Assembly (NCBI RefSeq): GCF_012932795.1
Contig: NZ_LANA01000001.1
Coordinates: forward strand, 564,858 to 628,857
Source of the DNA: Candidatus Pelagibacter communis
GTDB taxonomy: Bacteria; Pseudomonadota; Alphaproteobacteria; Pelagibacterales; Pelagibacteraceae
Length of the DNA stretch: 64,000 bases
Direction of reading: 5' to 3'
In this document: one piece after another, positions 33,740 through 41,760 of the stretch
How the letters are laid out: every line of letters begins with the position of its first letter
Position numbering within the stretch: position 1 is the stretch's first letter
Made by a program: the position numbers and the translations under genes
The notes under the pieces: generated by a model
The model's database searches: none
Seen by the model: only the letters and a program-made list of their open reading frames with translations
What the model was told of the DNA's origin: nothing

Positions 33740-33856
33740 ATGATTATAAATATTATTTATATCTCAATATTTTTTATTTTTTTATTTTTATCATACTTAA
33801 TTATCAAGTCTATTTTGACAGGTATGGACGGAAAAAATAAAAATAAAAAAAATTAG
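33740..33856 (+). CDS. Small single-span membrane protein (38 residues)
   Basis: A 38-codon frame from ATG 33740 to TAG 33854-33856 lies in the gap between the NDUFA9-like gene and gcrA. Residues 2-22 form a strong transmembrane segment (INIIYISIFFIFLFLSYLII). It is followed by a short loop with Gly-Met-Asp-Gly and a basic Asn/Lys tail, giving a clear positive-inside layout. It may be co-transcribed with the upstream gene. No function assigned. Confidence 0.45.
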   Translation: MIINIIYISIFFIFLFLSYLIIKSILTGMDGKNKNKKN

Positions 33857-33873
33857 TTTAGCAAGAATTGTTA

Positions 33874-34377
33874 TTATGCAGTGCTAACTTTTTTTTCTAT
33901 ATAGTGTGGAACTTCTTCTTCTTTATCAACAGGCTCTTCTTTTCTTCCCTTAGATTTTTCTTGATAAGCATATAGTAAGTGGAGCTTGCAATAAGAAAAA
34001 TCTTTTAAAGAGGTCCTTCCACAAAAATAAAATGACTCTTCTTCGGGATGTCCGATAGGCCATTTACAAGAAGTGTCATTTAGCTCTTCTAATTTTTTAG
34101 GGTTTTCAGGTTCAAAATCTTTCTCAATAAGTAAAGACTTAAACTTACTTTTTTTCCCTTGCTTTTGTTTAGAAATATTTTCTCCTGAGCCATTATTTAA
34201 ACCTTGGTTTGAAGAAACATTTCTAGTTTTAATTTTAGATGACAAATTTAATCTATGGGCCTTACCAATAACTGCATTTCTACTAATACCACCAATTATT
34301 TCGGCAATTTGACTTGCAGTATTGCCTTTTCCCCAAAGCTCTTTTAGCTTATTAACTTTTTCGTCGTTCCAACTCAT
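33874..34377 (-). CDS. gcrA: GcrA cell-cycle regulator
   Basis: The 167-residue protein begins SWNDEKVNKLKELWGKG...SASQIAE-type residues followed by ISRNAVIGKAHRLNL, the alphaproteobacterial GcrA helix-turn-helix signature at the N-terminus. The C-terminal half has CKWPIGHPEEESFYFCGR and YCKLHLLYAY, the family's cysteine-bearing sigma70-binding domain. GcrA works with sigma70 at GANTC-methylated promoters to control cell-cycle genes. It is divergent from the ABC-2 permease gene. Confidence 0.93.
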   Translation of the reverse strand: MSWNDEKVNKLKELWGKGNTASQIAEIIGGISRNAVIGKAHRLNLSSKIKTRNVSSNQGLNNGSGENISKQKQGKKSKFKSLLIEKDFEPENPKKLEELNDTSCKWPIGHPEEESFYFCGRTSLKDFSYCKLHLLYAYQEKSKGRKEEPVDKEEEVPHYIEKKVSTA

Positions 34378-34461
34378 AGTCTATATTTAGTATGTTAATT
34401 AAGTTTAATAACTATATACAGATCACATAAGAATATAAAAAAAACAATAGATAGTTTCGTT

Positions 34462-34495
34462 TTGTGCACAATTTTATCAAAATTTATATATGATT
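34462..34495 (+). promoter_or_regulatory. Predicted promoter abutting the ABC-2 permease start
   Basis: TTGTGC (34462-34467), a 17-base spacer and TATATA (34485-34490) match the trx promoter layout. The 17-mer 34479-34495 is identical to the one before trx. Transcription should begin within about 3 bases of the ATG at 34500. Confidence 0.45.
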
Positions 34496-34499
34496 ACCT

Positions 34500-35312
34500 A
34501 TGGTTGAATTGAATAAAAAATATCAAATTAGCAGAAAAAAATTTGGCTTTATAAATTGGATTGGTTTTAAAAGTTTATGGTTTAAGGAATGCAATAGGTT
34601 TATTGCGGTTTGGCAGCAAACATTGCTATCTCCACTTGTATCAAGTTTGTTATTTTTATCAGTTTTATCTTTAGCTTTAGGAAATAATAGAGGTGATGTT
34701 TTAGGTTATTCTTTTATGAGTTTTTTAGCACCAGGATTAATCGCAATGAGTATTTTAACTCAATCATTTAGTCACTCAGTATCTTCTTTAATGATTTCAA
34801 AAATCCAAGGAAATATTGTAGATATGCTTTATGCGCCTTTATCAGCGTTAGAAGTTTCAATGGCAATAATATTAGCAGCTCTTACAAGAAGTTTTTTAAT
34901 TGCCATAATTTCAATATGTGTTTTCTCTTTATTAGTTGAGATGCCAATAAATAATATTTTATTTATTTTTATTTTTGGTTTCTTAAGTGCATTTATACTA
35001 GGGAGCTTAGGTTTTATCACTGGTCTGTGGGCTGAAAAATTTGATCATACAGCAACTGTCACAAATTTTGTTATTACTCCACTAAGTTTCTTGTCTGGCG
35101 TATTTTATTCTATAGAAAAACTTCCTCCTTTTTTTCAGACAATTAGCCACATCAATCCATTTTTTTATATGATAGATGGTTTTAGATATGGTTTTTTGGG
35201 AAAGTCGGATGGTTCAATAAATGTTGGATTAATCTATTTAATAATTTTAAGTATTGCAATCTGGTACTTGGCTTTTTTTCTTTATAAAAAAGGTTATAAA
35301 ATTAAATCTTAA
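34500..35312 (+). CDS. ABC-2 type transporter permease
   Basis: The 270-residue protein has six hydrophobic spans and the ABC-2 signature region (VTNFVITPLSFLSGVFYSIEKLPPFFQ, residues roughly 190-216) followed by HINPFFYMIDGFRYG, as in NodJ/YadH-type exporters. Its ATPase (YadG-like) is not adjacent in this window. The substrate is unknown; relatives export polysaccharide, drugs or lipids. It precedes argD by 3 bases, so the two are probably co-transcribed without obvious functional reason. Confidence 0.85.
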   Translation: MVELNKKYQISRKKFGFINWIGFKSLWFKECNRFIAVWQQTLLSPLVSSLLFLSVLSLALGNNRGDVLGYSFMSFLAPGLIAMSILTQSFSHSVSSLMISKIQGNIVDMLYAPLSALEVSMAIILAALTRSFLIAIISICVFSLLVEMPINNILFIFIFGFLSAFILGSLGFITGLWAEKFDHTATVTNFVITPLSFLSGVFYSIEKLPPFFQTISHINPFFYMIDGFRYGFLGKSDGSINVGLIYLIILSIAIWYLAFFLYKKGYKIKS

Positions 35313-35315
35313 AAT

Positions 35316-36482
35316 ATGAGTGCTCTAGCAAAAAATTATAACAGAAGAAAAATTTCTTTTAAAAGAGGTAAGGGTAGTTTTTTGTACTCAACTAATGGGG
35401 AAAAATACTTAGATTTTATTCAAGGAATTGCCGTAAATTCTTTAGGACATACTAATTCGCATTTAGTAAAGGCAATTAATAAACAATCAAAAAAACTTTG
35501 GCATGTATCAAATGCATTTATAATTCCTGAGGGTGAAAAGCTAGCTGCAAGACTATCAAAAAAATCTTTTGCTGACTTTGTAATATTTCAAAATAGTGGA
35601 GCAGAGGCAACCGAAGCAGCAATCAAAGTCGCAAGAAGATATTTTTATTCAATAGGACAACCTAAAAAAAATAGAATTCTTTGTGTTAAAAATTCTTTTC
35701 ATGGAAGAACATTAGCAACAATTTATGCTAGTGGATCAAAAAAAATGACAGAGGGTTTTGGACCCAAAGTTGATGGATTTGATCATTTTAAATTTGGAGA
35801 TCACATATCATTAAAAAAATCTATAACAGATAAAACAGCGGCTGTTATGGTCGAGACTGTGATGGGAGAGGGTGGAATTAAGGTTATTCCAGATTGGTGC
35901 TTAAAGGGATTAAGAAAAATATGTAATGAGAAAAAAATTTTATTAATTTTGGATGAAGTTCAATGCGGAATAGGAAGATCTGGAAACTTTTTTGCCTTTG
36001 AAAACTCTAAAATTAAACCTGATATTGTACCGATAGCAAAAGGTATTGGTGGTGGCTTTCCACTTGGGGCAGTTTTAATGAATAAAAAGGTTGCTGCCGG
36101 AATGACAATTGGATCACATGGCTCAACATTTGGTGGAAATCCATTAGCAATGTCTGTTGGAAATGCGGTACTAGATCAAATATTTAAAAGAGGTTTTCTT
36201 GCCAACGTTAAAAAATTGTCAAAATATTTTCATTCTGAGTTGAATAAATTGAAGGTGGAGTATCCAAAGATAATTAAAGAAGTAAGAGGCGTAGGTTTGC
36301 TCATTGGATTACAGTTGCATAATGATCAAACAAAATTTATTCAAGAATTGCTAGATAATAAGTTATTGACAATTAGAGCTGCAGAAAATGTTATAAGAAT
36401 ACTTCCTCCACTAAATGTTAAAAAAAAAGAAATAAAAACAGCTATAAAAATAATAAGAAAAGTTTGTTCAACTCATAAATAA
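35316..36482 (+). CDS. argD: Acetylornithine aminotransferase
   Basis: The 388-residue class III aminotransferase shows FIQGIAVNSLGH, NSGAEATEAAIKVAR, FHGRTLAT, LILDEVQCGIGRSG and AKGIGGGFPLGA, the last containing the PLP lysine. It makes N-acetylornithine in arginine synthesis. argF follows after 2 bases, the usual alphaproteobacterial argD-argF pair, which supports ArgD over other class III members. Confidence 0.93.
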   Translation: MSALAKNYNRRKISFKRGKGSFLYSTNGEKYLDFIQGIAVNSLGHTNSHLVKAINKQSKKLWHVSNAFIIPEGEKLAARLSKKSFADFVIFQNSGAEATEAAIKVARRYFYSIGQPKKNRILCVKNSFHGRTLATIYASGSKKMTEGFGPKVDGFDHFKFGDHISLKKSITDKTAAVMVETVMGEGGIKVIPDWCLKGLRKICNEKKILLILDEVQCGIGRSGNFFAFENSKIKPDIVPIAKGIGGGFPLGAVLMNKKVAAGMTIGSHGSTFGGNPLAMSVGNAVLDQIFKRGFLANVKKLSKYFHSELNKLKVEYPKIIKEVRGVGLLIGLQLHNDQTKFIQELLDNKLLTIRAAENVIRILPPLNVKKKEIKTAIKIIRKVCSTHK

Positions 36483-36484
36483 AA

Positions 36485-37414
36485 ATGAAACATTTCATTA
36501 CGCTTAAAAATATACCTGCCACAGATTTAAAAAAAATTGTAAAAGATGCAAAAAAAAGAAAAGAAAAAAGAAGAAAACTTAATAACCTTGACATCGATAA
36601 AGATAATCCCTTAAAAGGAAAATTACTTATTCAGATGTTTGAGAAAGCAAGCTCAAGAACAAGATTGAGTTTTTACTTAGCTATAAAACAATTAGGTGGT
36701 GGAACAATTACTATTAAAGCTAATGAATTACATTTGGGTAGGGGTGGTGAAAGTTTAGCAGATACAGCAAAAATTTTGTCAACTTATGGTGATGGCTTCA
36801 TGTTAAGAACTGATAGTGATAAAAAGATAAAAGAATTTAGTAAATATTTAACAATACCCATTATTAATGGACTAAGTCCGTCATCACATCCAACACAAGT
36901 GCTATCAGATATTTTTACAGTTGAAGAAATTAAAAAAAAATCTATTTCAAAATTAAATATTTGTTGGGTTGGAGATTCAAATAATGTTCTTAATAGTTTA
37001 ATTGCAGCATCAGTTAAGTTTTCGTTTAAATTAAGTATTGGCTGTCCTGAAAATTATAGACCTAAAAAATCTATACTTGATTGGGCAAAAAAGAATAAAG
37101 GAAAAATTAATATTTATAGTGATGTCACAAAAGCAGTAAAAAATGCAGATATTATTTTTTCAGATAAGGTTATTTCTTTAAATGATAAAGTTAATAAATC
37201 AAAAAAAATAAAAGATTTTAAGAATTTTCGAATTAATTCTAAATTAATTAGTTTTGCTAAAAAAGATGTAACTTTTTTACATTGTTTGCCAAGAGGAACA
37301 GAGGTCTCTAATGAAATTTTTTTAGGGAAAAATTCAAAAGTATGGTTACAAGCGCTCAATAGAGTGCACGTTCAAAAAAGTATTTTGTTATATTGTTTTG
37401 ATAAATTAAGGTAA
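36485..37414 (+). CDS. argF: Ornithine carbamoyltransferase
   Basis: The 309-residue protein has the carbamoyl-phosphate motif FEKASSRTRLSF (usual FxxPSxRTR), the HPTQVLSD box, WVGDSNNVLNSL and HCLPRGTEV for the ornithine/HCLP site. It forms citrulline from ornithine and carbamoyl phosphate. It forms an operon with argD. Its end overlaps the convergent cytochrome c gene by 9 bases. Confidence 0.93.
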   Translation: MKHFITLKNIPATDLKKIVKDAKKRKEKRRKLNNLDIDKDNPLKGKLLIQMFEKASSRTRLSFYLAIKQLGGGTITIKANELHLGRGGESLADTAKILSTYGDGFMLRTDSDKKIKEFSKYLTIPIINGLSPSSHPTQVLSDIFTVEEIKKKSISKLNICWVGDSNNVLNSLIAASVKFSFKLSIGCPENYRPKKSILDWAKKNKGKINIYSDVTKAVKNADIIFSDKVISLNDKVNKSKKIKDFKNFRINSKLISFAKKDVTFLHCLPRGTEVSNEIFLGKNSKVWLQALNRVHVQKSILLYCFDKLR

Positions 37415-37945
37415 TGGCTTAGGACTATCACTATTTTGATTCATATATTTAATCACAGATGCTCTATCTTTTTCTTTTCTCAAACCAGCATAAGACATTT
37501 TAGTTCCCTTTAGATAAGAAGCAGGTTTTTTTAAGAAACCATTTAATTCTTCAAACGTCCATTCCCTATCATATGAAGCTAAAGTTTTAGAGTACTTATA
37601 ATCATTTACACCACCCACTTTCCTTCCAACAACATTATACAGTGCTGGGCCAATTTTATTTTTTCCACCTTTTTTTATTGAGTGGCATGCTGCACATTTT
37701 TTGAAAATTTTTTCACCACCTGCTACATCACCTAATGCCATAATTGCAGCAATATCAACTTTTTCTACTACTTCAGTTGTTTCAGATGTTCCCGAGGCCA
37801 CTTGGCTTTCTATTTTAACTTGATATCCAGGGTTTTTTGGTTTCTTCACATAAAAAACACCATCTGCAATCTTTCCTAGACCGATTACAAGTAGTGCAAC
37901 CATTAAAATTGCAGCAATAATTTTATTTAGTTCGAACGAATCCAT
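37406..37945 (-). CDS. Membrane-anchored cytochrome c (CycM/c552-like)
   Basis: The 179-residue protein has an N-terminal membrane anchor (about residues 9-30), a Val/Glu-rich linker and one class I cytochrome c domain, with the haem motif CAACHS near 83-88 and the distal Met in LKGTKMSYAGL. It resembles CycM-type cytochromes that pass electrons from complex III to the aa3 oxidase encoded further along this window. It converges with argF and diverges from kdsB. Confidence 0.9.
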   Translation of the reverse strand: MDSFELNKIIAAILMVALLVIGLGKIADGVFYVKKPKNPGYQVKIESQVASGTSETTEVVEKVDIAAIMALGDVAGGEKIFKKCAACHSIKKGGKNKIGPALYNVVGRKVGGVNDYKYSKTLASYDREWTFEELNGFLKKPASYLKGTKMSYAGLRKEKDRASVIKYMNQNSDSPKPLP

Positions 37946-38005
37946 TTAATTATAATTATTTTGGACATATAACATGATAATTAAAAAATACTTAATTTTT
38001 AATTT

Positions 38006-38029
38006 TATAATTTCGCGTCTGTTAGACGC
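38006..38029 (+). promoter_or_regulatory. TATAAT box and short hairpin upstream of kdsB
   Basis: A perfect TATAAT (38006-38011) is followed by GCGTCT-GTT-AGACGC (stems 38015-38020 and 38024-38029), a 6-base-pair GC-rich hairpin that stands out in this AT-rich DNA. It would sit at the very 5' end of the kdsB transcript, about 20 bases before the ATG at 38050. It may stabilise the mRNA or be a protein site. Confidence 0.45.
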
Positions 38030-38049
38030 ATAAAAGTGGAAATTTTATA

Positions 38050-38790
38050 ATGACAAAAACACTAATATTAATACCCTCAAGAATAGCAGCTACTAGGTTA
38101 CCAGGTAAACCACTTTTAAAAATTAACAATTTATCAATTATCTCCCATGTGTTTAAAAGAGCGGAAGAAGCTAATATTGGTGAAGTGGTAGTGGCAACAG
38201 ATAGTCAAAAGATACTTAAAGATGTTATTAAAAATGGAGGTAGAGCGATTTTAACAAATAAAGATCATAAAACAGGCACAGATAGAATTTATGAGGCTTA
38301 TGAAAAACTAAACATAAAAGGTATTGATTATATATTAAACTTGCAGGGAGATGAGCCTGATATTAATAAAGATGATATTATTAAATTAAATAATCAGATG
38401 ATTAGTCATGATGCTAAATTAGGGACATTAGCAGCAAAAATTCAAGATAAGAAAATACTAAATAATAAAGATATAGTTAAGGTCATAACAGAAAGAAACC
38501 TAGAAAAAAATGATTTTCCAACAGCATTAAATTTTACTAGGAATGATTTATCAAAAGATAATAAAAATATTTACCATCATATTGGAATTTACTCTTACAA
38601 AACAAGTATTTTAGAAAAGTTTGTTAAATTTAATCAAACGAAAAATGAGAAAGAAAATAAATTAGAACAATTAAGAGCTTTAGACAATAAACTTAAAATT
38701 AATGTAGCTTTAGCAAAATTTTCTCCTATCGGAGTTGATACGATGGAAGATTATCTAGCTATAAAAAAAATTATGGAATATAAAATATAA
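38050..38790 (+). CDS. kdsB: 3-deoxy-manno-octulosonate cytidylyltransferase
   Basis: The 246-residue protein begins IPSRIAATRLPGKPLL, the CMP-Kdo synthetase signature, and contains VATDSQKI, HKTGTDRIYEA, NLQGDEPDI and GIYSYKTSILEKF. It activates Kdo for LPS core assembly, working in the same pathway as kdsD and the lpt genes of the minus-strand series. It is followed after one base by pheA. Confidence 0.95.
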   Translation: MTKTLILIPSRIAATRLPGKPLLKINNLSIISHVFKRAEEANIGEVVVATDSQKILKDVIKNGGRAILTNKDHKTGTDRIYEAYEKLNIKGIDYILNLQGDEPDINKDDIIKLNNQMISHDAKLGTLAAKIQDKKILNNKDIVKVITERNLEKNDFPTALNFTRNDLSKDNKNIYHHIGIYSYKTSILEKFVKFNQTKNEKENKLEQLRALDNKLKINVALAKFSPIGVDTMEDYLAIKKIMEYKI

Positions 38791-38791
38791 A

Positions 38792-39622
38792 ATGACTAAG
38801 ATTTATATTCAAGGAACCTTTGGGGCTTATTCACACTTAGCAGCGCTCGAAATTGATCCCAAAGCAGAAGTTGTGCCATGTAAGACTTTTGACGAGTGTT
38901 TTTTAAAAGTATTGTCAGAAAGTGACTCACGAATGGTAATACCTGAATCAAATCGCATCACAGGAAATATTGGTATAGAATATTTAATTTTTAAATATAG
39001 ATTGAATATTTATGCAGAACATTTCCAAAAAATTGAACATAATTTATTAGGGCAGCCCGGAGCTAATTTAAATGACATAAAGGATGTTTATTCTCATACA
39101 CAAGGACTATCACAATGCTCGAATTTTATTAAAAAAAATAAATTAATTGAACATGTACGTGCGGATACAGCTGGTTCTGCTGAAGCAATCTCTAAAAAAA
39201 AAAATAAGAGTGAGGCAGCAATTGCCTCTTCACTAAGCGCAAAAATTTATAAACTTAAAGTACTTGCACCTAGCATTGAAAATGAAAAAGGCAATACAAC
39301 CAGATTTTTAGTTATGGGCAAGGATATTCTTCAACCAGATTATAGAGATAATCGGTACATAACATCTTTTTTATTTAAACTAAAAAGTAAACCTGCAGCT
39401 TTGTATCAATCTTTAGGAGGCTTTGCGATTAATGGGGTAAATTTAACAAAGCTTCAAAGTTATCCAGAACAAAATTCATTCGAGTCTTATTTTTTTTTAT
39501 GTGATTTAGATGGACATATAGAGGATCCAAAAGTTCAAAAATCTTTAGAAGAATTAGGGCTACATTGTCAGGATTTTCACGTGTTAGGTGTTTTTGAGGC
39601 TGATAAATTTAGAGATAAGTAA
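38792..39622 (+). CDS. pheA: Prephenate dehydratase
   Basis: The 276-residue protein has QGTFGAYSHLAA, VIPESNRITGNI and ENEKGNTTRFLVMG, the catalytic TTRF motif near residue 172. A C-terminal ACT regulatory domain (about 188-270, SKPAALYQSLGGFAINGVNL) should sense phenylalanine. There is no chorismate mutase domain. It converts prephenate to phenylpyruvate. It is coupled to kdsB (1-base gap), a common pairing in alphaproteobacteria. Confidence 0.93.
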   Translation: MTKIYIQGTFGAYSHLAALEIDPKAEVVPCKTFDECFLKVLSESDSRMVIPESNRITGNIGIEYLIFKYRLNIYAEHFQKIEHNLLGQPGANLNDIKDVYSHTQGLSQCSNFIKKNKLIEHVRADTAGSAEAISKKKNKSEAAIASSLSAKIYKLKVLAPSIENEKGNTTRFLVMGKDILQPDYRDNRYITSFLFKLKSKPAALYQSLGGFAINGVNLTKLQSYPEQNSFESYFFLCDLDGHIEDPKVQKSLEELGLHCQDFHVLGVFEADKFRDK

Positions 39623-39636
39623 TTAGTAAACTTTTC

Positions 39637-39666
39637 TTGTAGATTAGAAAACATTACTGCTATAAT
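39637..39666 (+). promoter_or_regulatory. Predicted promoter of the SRP RNA
   Basis: TATAAT at 39661-39666 lies 7 bases before the first paired base of the SRP RNA (39673). TTGTAG at 39637-39642 is an acceptable -35 box with an 18-base spacer. Confidence 0.6.
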
Positions 39667-39672
39667 AGTTTT

Positions 39673-39757
39673 GGAGGCTAGAGGTGAATGCTGCTTGAAC
39701 CCGACCAGATCTTAACGGAAGCAATCGTAGAGACAGATTTTTCAGGTTCTAGTCTCC
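39673..39757 (+). ncRNA. ffs: Signal recognition particle RNA (4.5S-type)
   Basis: The ~85-base region can form a 10-base-pair closing helix (39673-39682 with 39748-39757, one G-U pair). The apical part reads CCAGATCT, tetraloop TAAC, GGAAGCA, matching the conserved domain IV of SRP RNA (CAGG...GGAAGCA), where Ffh binds. The site directly before dnaX is a frequent position for this gene. It pairs with Ffh to target membrane proteins. There is no terminator: dnaX begins 7 bases after the helix, so processing from a longer transcript is likely. End coordinates are those of the helix and may be off by a few bases. Confidence 0.85.
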
Positions 39758-39764
39758 TTAAAAA

Positions 39765-41450
39765 ATGAATAAAAATACAAAAGTTTTAGCTTTAAAATAT
39801 AGACCTCAAACATTTGATGATCTTATAGGGCAAGAATTTGTTGCAGAAACTATATTTAACTCAATTAAAGCAAATAAAGTACCTAATGCTTATCTTTTTA
39901 CTGGGATTAGGGGGATTGGAAAAACTACTACTGCAAGAATAGTTGCCAAATCTTTAAATTGCTTAAATGGTATAGAGGGTCTTTGCAAAGATGATATTTG
40001 TGAAAATTGTAATGCTATTTCAAACTCAAATCATATTGATGTATTGGAAATGGATGCAGCAAGCAAAACAGGAGTGGACGACGTGAGAGATCTTATTGAA
40101 TTTTCGAGATATGGTCCAACTACAGCTAAATATAAAATATTTATTATTGATGAGGTACATATGCTTAGTAAGCAGGCATTTAATGCATTGCTTAAAACTT
40201 TAGAAGAGCCACCTGAATACTTAAAATTTATTTTCGCAACTACAGAAATAAAAAAGATTCCTATCACTGTAGTTTCTCGCTGCCAAAGATTTGATTTATC
40301 TAGGATTAAGTCATCAGAATTGTTTGAATTTATAAAAAAAATTAAAGAAAAAGAAAATGGTAAAGCATCTGATGATGCTCTTAAATTAATTGTGAAGATC
40401 TCAGAGGGATCTGTTAGAGACGCCTTATCATTACTTGATAGGGCATTACTTACATTGAATAAAAACACAGAACTAGACTTAACTTCTGCACAAAAGATTT
40501 TTGGTCATTTTGATAAATCTCAATTAATAAATTTATTTCAGCTTATATTTGAAGGCAAGGAAACAGAAGTTTTAAATACTTATAGAGAAATCTATAATCA
40601 AGGTGTTGAACCTAAGATTTTTATAAATGATTTTTTAGAGCTTTTATATTATTTTAAAAATATTGATTCATTAAATATTGATGGTACAAATTTTTCATTG
40701 AATGATGAAGAGTTTAACAGAATTAAAGAAATTTCTAAAAAAATTAGCAATGAAACTTTAATATTATTTTGGCAGTTTGCCATCAAAGCAACAGAAGAAC
40801 TTGATATTGTATCTAATCAACATTTATCTATGGAAATGTTTTTAATTAGATTGATACATCTGAAAAGCATCAAGAATACAGACAATAATGTTCACCAAAG
40901 TCCACAAAAGACAAATGATAATATAGCTCGTACATCTCTTTTAAAAAAAAATGAAGGAGAAGATTTATTTGAGATAAAGGATAAAGCAGAAACGATTGGT
41001 CAAATGAAAAATATTGCCCAAGAAAAAAATGTGACACTTAAAGATAATAAGGAAATCGAAACACAAAAAAATCTTATAAATTCTTTTGATGACTTACTAA
41101 AAATATGTTTATCTAAAAAAGAAATTAAGTTGAAATATGAATTAGAAAAAAATGTAAACCTTGTTAGTTTTGAGAGTCAAAGAATTGAAATTTCATTTAA
41201 CGAAAAGCTAGATAAAGATTTTATTAAAGATCTATCATTAAAACTTTTTGAGTGGACAAGTAACAGATGGATAATAACACTCAGTAAAACTAAAGGCCAG
41301 CCATCCAAAAAAGAAACAGAAGTAAATCTAAAAAAAGAATTAATTGAAGATGTAAAAAACTCTTCAATTTATAGAAATATTTTGAAAAAATTTCAAGATG
41401 CTGAAATAGTTGATGTGATAACTAACAAGAAAGAAGAGAAAGATGACTGA
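39765..41450 (+). CDS. dnaX: DNA polymerase III subunit gamma/tau
   Basis: The 561-residue clamp-loader ATPase shows YRPQTFDDLIGQ, Walker A GIRGIGKTTT, zinc cysteines (Cys66, then CKDD-ICENC), Walker B IIDEVHML, sensor 1 TTEIKKIP and the arginine finger SRCQRF. The ~200-residue charged C-terminal extension is the tau part. It loads the sliding clamp and links polymerase cores. It is followed by ybaB with an 8-base overlap, the conserved dnaX-ybaB pair. Confidence 0.95.
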   Translation: MNKNTKVLALKYRPQTFDDLIGQEFVAETIFNSIKANKVPNAYLFTGIRGIGKTTTARIVAKSLNCLNGIEGLCKDDICENCNAISNSNHIDVLEMDAASKTGVDDVRDLIEFSRYGPTTAKYKIFIIDEVHMLSKQAFNALLKTLEEPPEYLKFIFATTEIKKIPITVVSRCQRFDLSRIKSSELFEFIKKIKEKENGKASDDALKLIVKISEGSVRDALSLLDRALLTLNKNTELDLTSAQKIFGHFDKSQLINLFQLIFEGKETEVLNTYREIYNQGVEPKIFINDFLELLYYFKNIDSLNIDGTNFSLNDEEFNRIKEISKKISNETLILFWQFAIKATEELDIVSNQHLSMEMFLIRLIHLKSIKNTDNNVHQSPQKTNDNIARTSLLKKNEGEDLFEIKDKAETIGQMKNIAQEKNVTLKDNKEIETQKNLINSFDDLLKICLSKKEIKLKYELEKNVNLVSFESQRIEISFNEKLDKDFIKDLSLKLFEWTSNRWIITLSKTKGQPSKKETEVNLKKELIEDVKNSSIYRNILKKFQDAEIVDVITNKKEEKDD

Positions 41451-41760
41451 TTTTACAAAAATTTTAGATAAAGCCAAAGAACTTGAAACTAAAATGAAAG
41501 AAAGTCAGGAAAAAATTAAAAATATCCAAGTTGAAGGAACGTCGGGTTCTAACTCTATAAAAGTTACATTAAATGGAGAAAATGAAATGATTAAAATAAG
41601 CTTATCAGATGAGGTAATGAAGGAAGATAAAGTTATTATTGAAGACTTGATAATGGCAGCTCACAACAATGCAAAGACAGAGTTAAAATCGAAAACTTCA
41701 GAAGAAATTTCAAAGTCTACAAATGGGTTTGGTTTTCCAGGTTTGAAATGGCCTTTTTAA
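41443..41760 (+). CDS. ybaB: YbaB/EbfC nucleoid-associated protein
   Basis: The 105-residue protein matches YbaB/EbfC in length and pattern: an N-terminal helix (LDKAKELETKMKESQEKI), a central strand unit (VEGTSGSNSIKVTLNGE) and a C-terminal helix ending in a glycine/phenylalanine tail (GFGFPGLKWPF). It binds DNA as a dimer. It overlaps dnaX; recR, often next, is not here. The stop overlaps the convergent quinone reductase gene by 4 bases. Confidence 0.92.
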   Translation: MTDFTKILDKAKELETKMKESQEKIKNIQVEGTSGSNSIKVTLNGENEMIKISLSDEVMKEDKVIIEDLIMAAHNNAKTELKSKTSEEISKSTNGFGFPGLKWPF

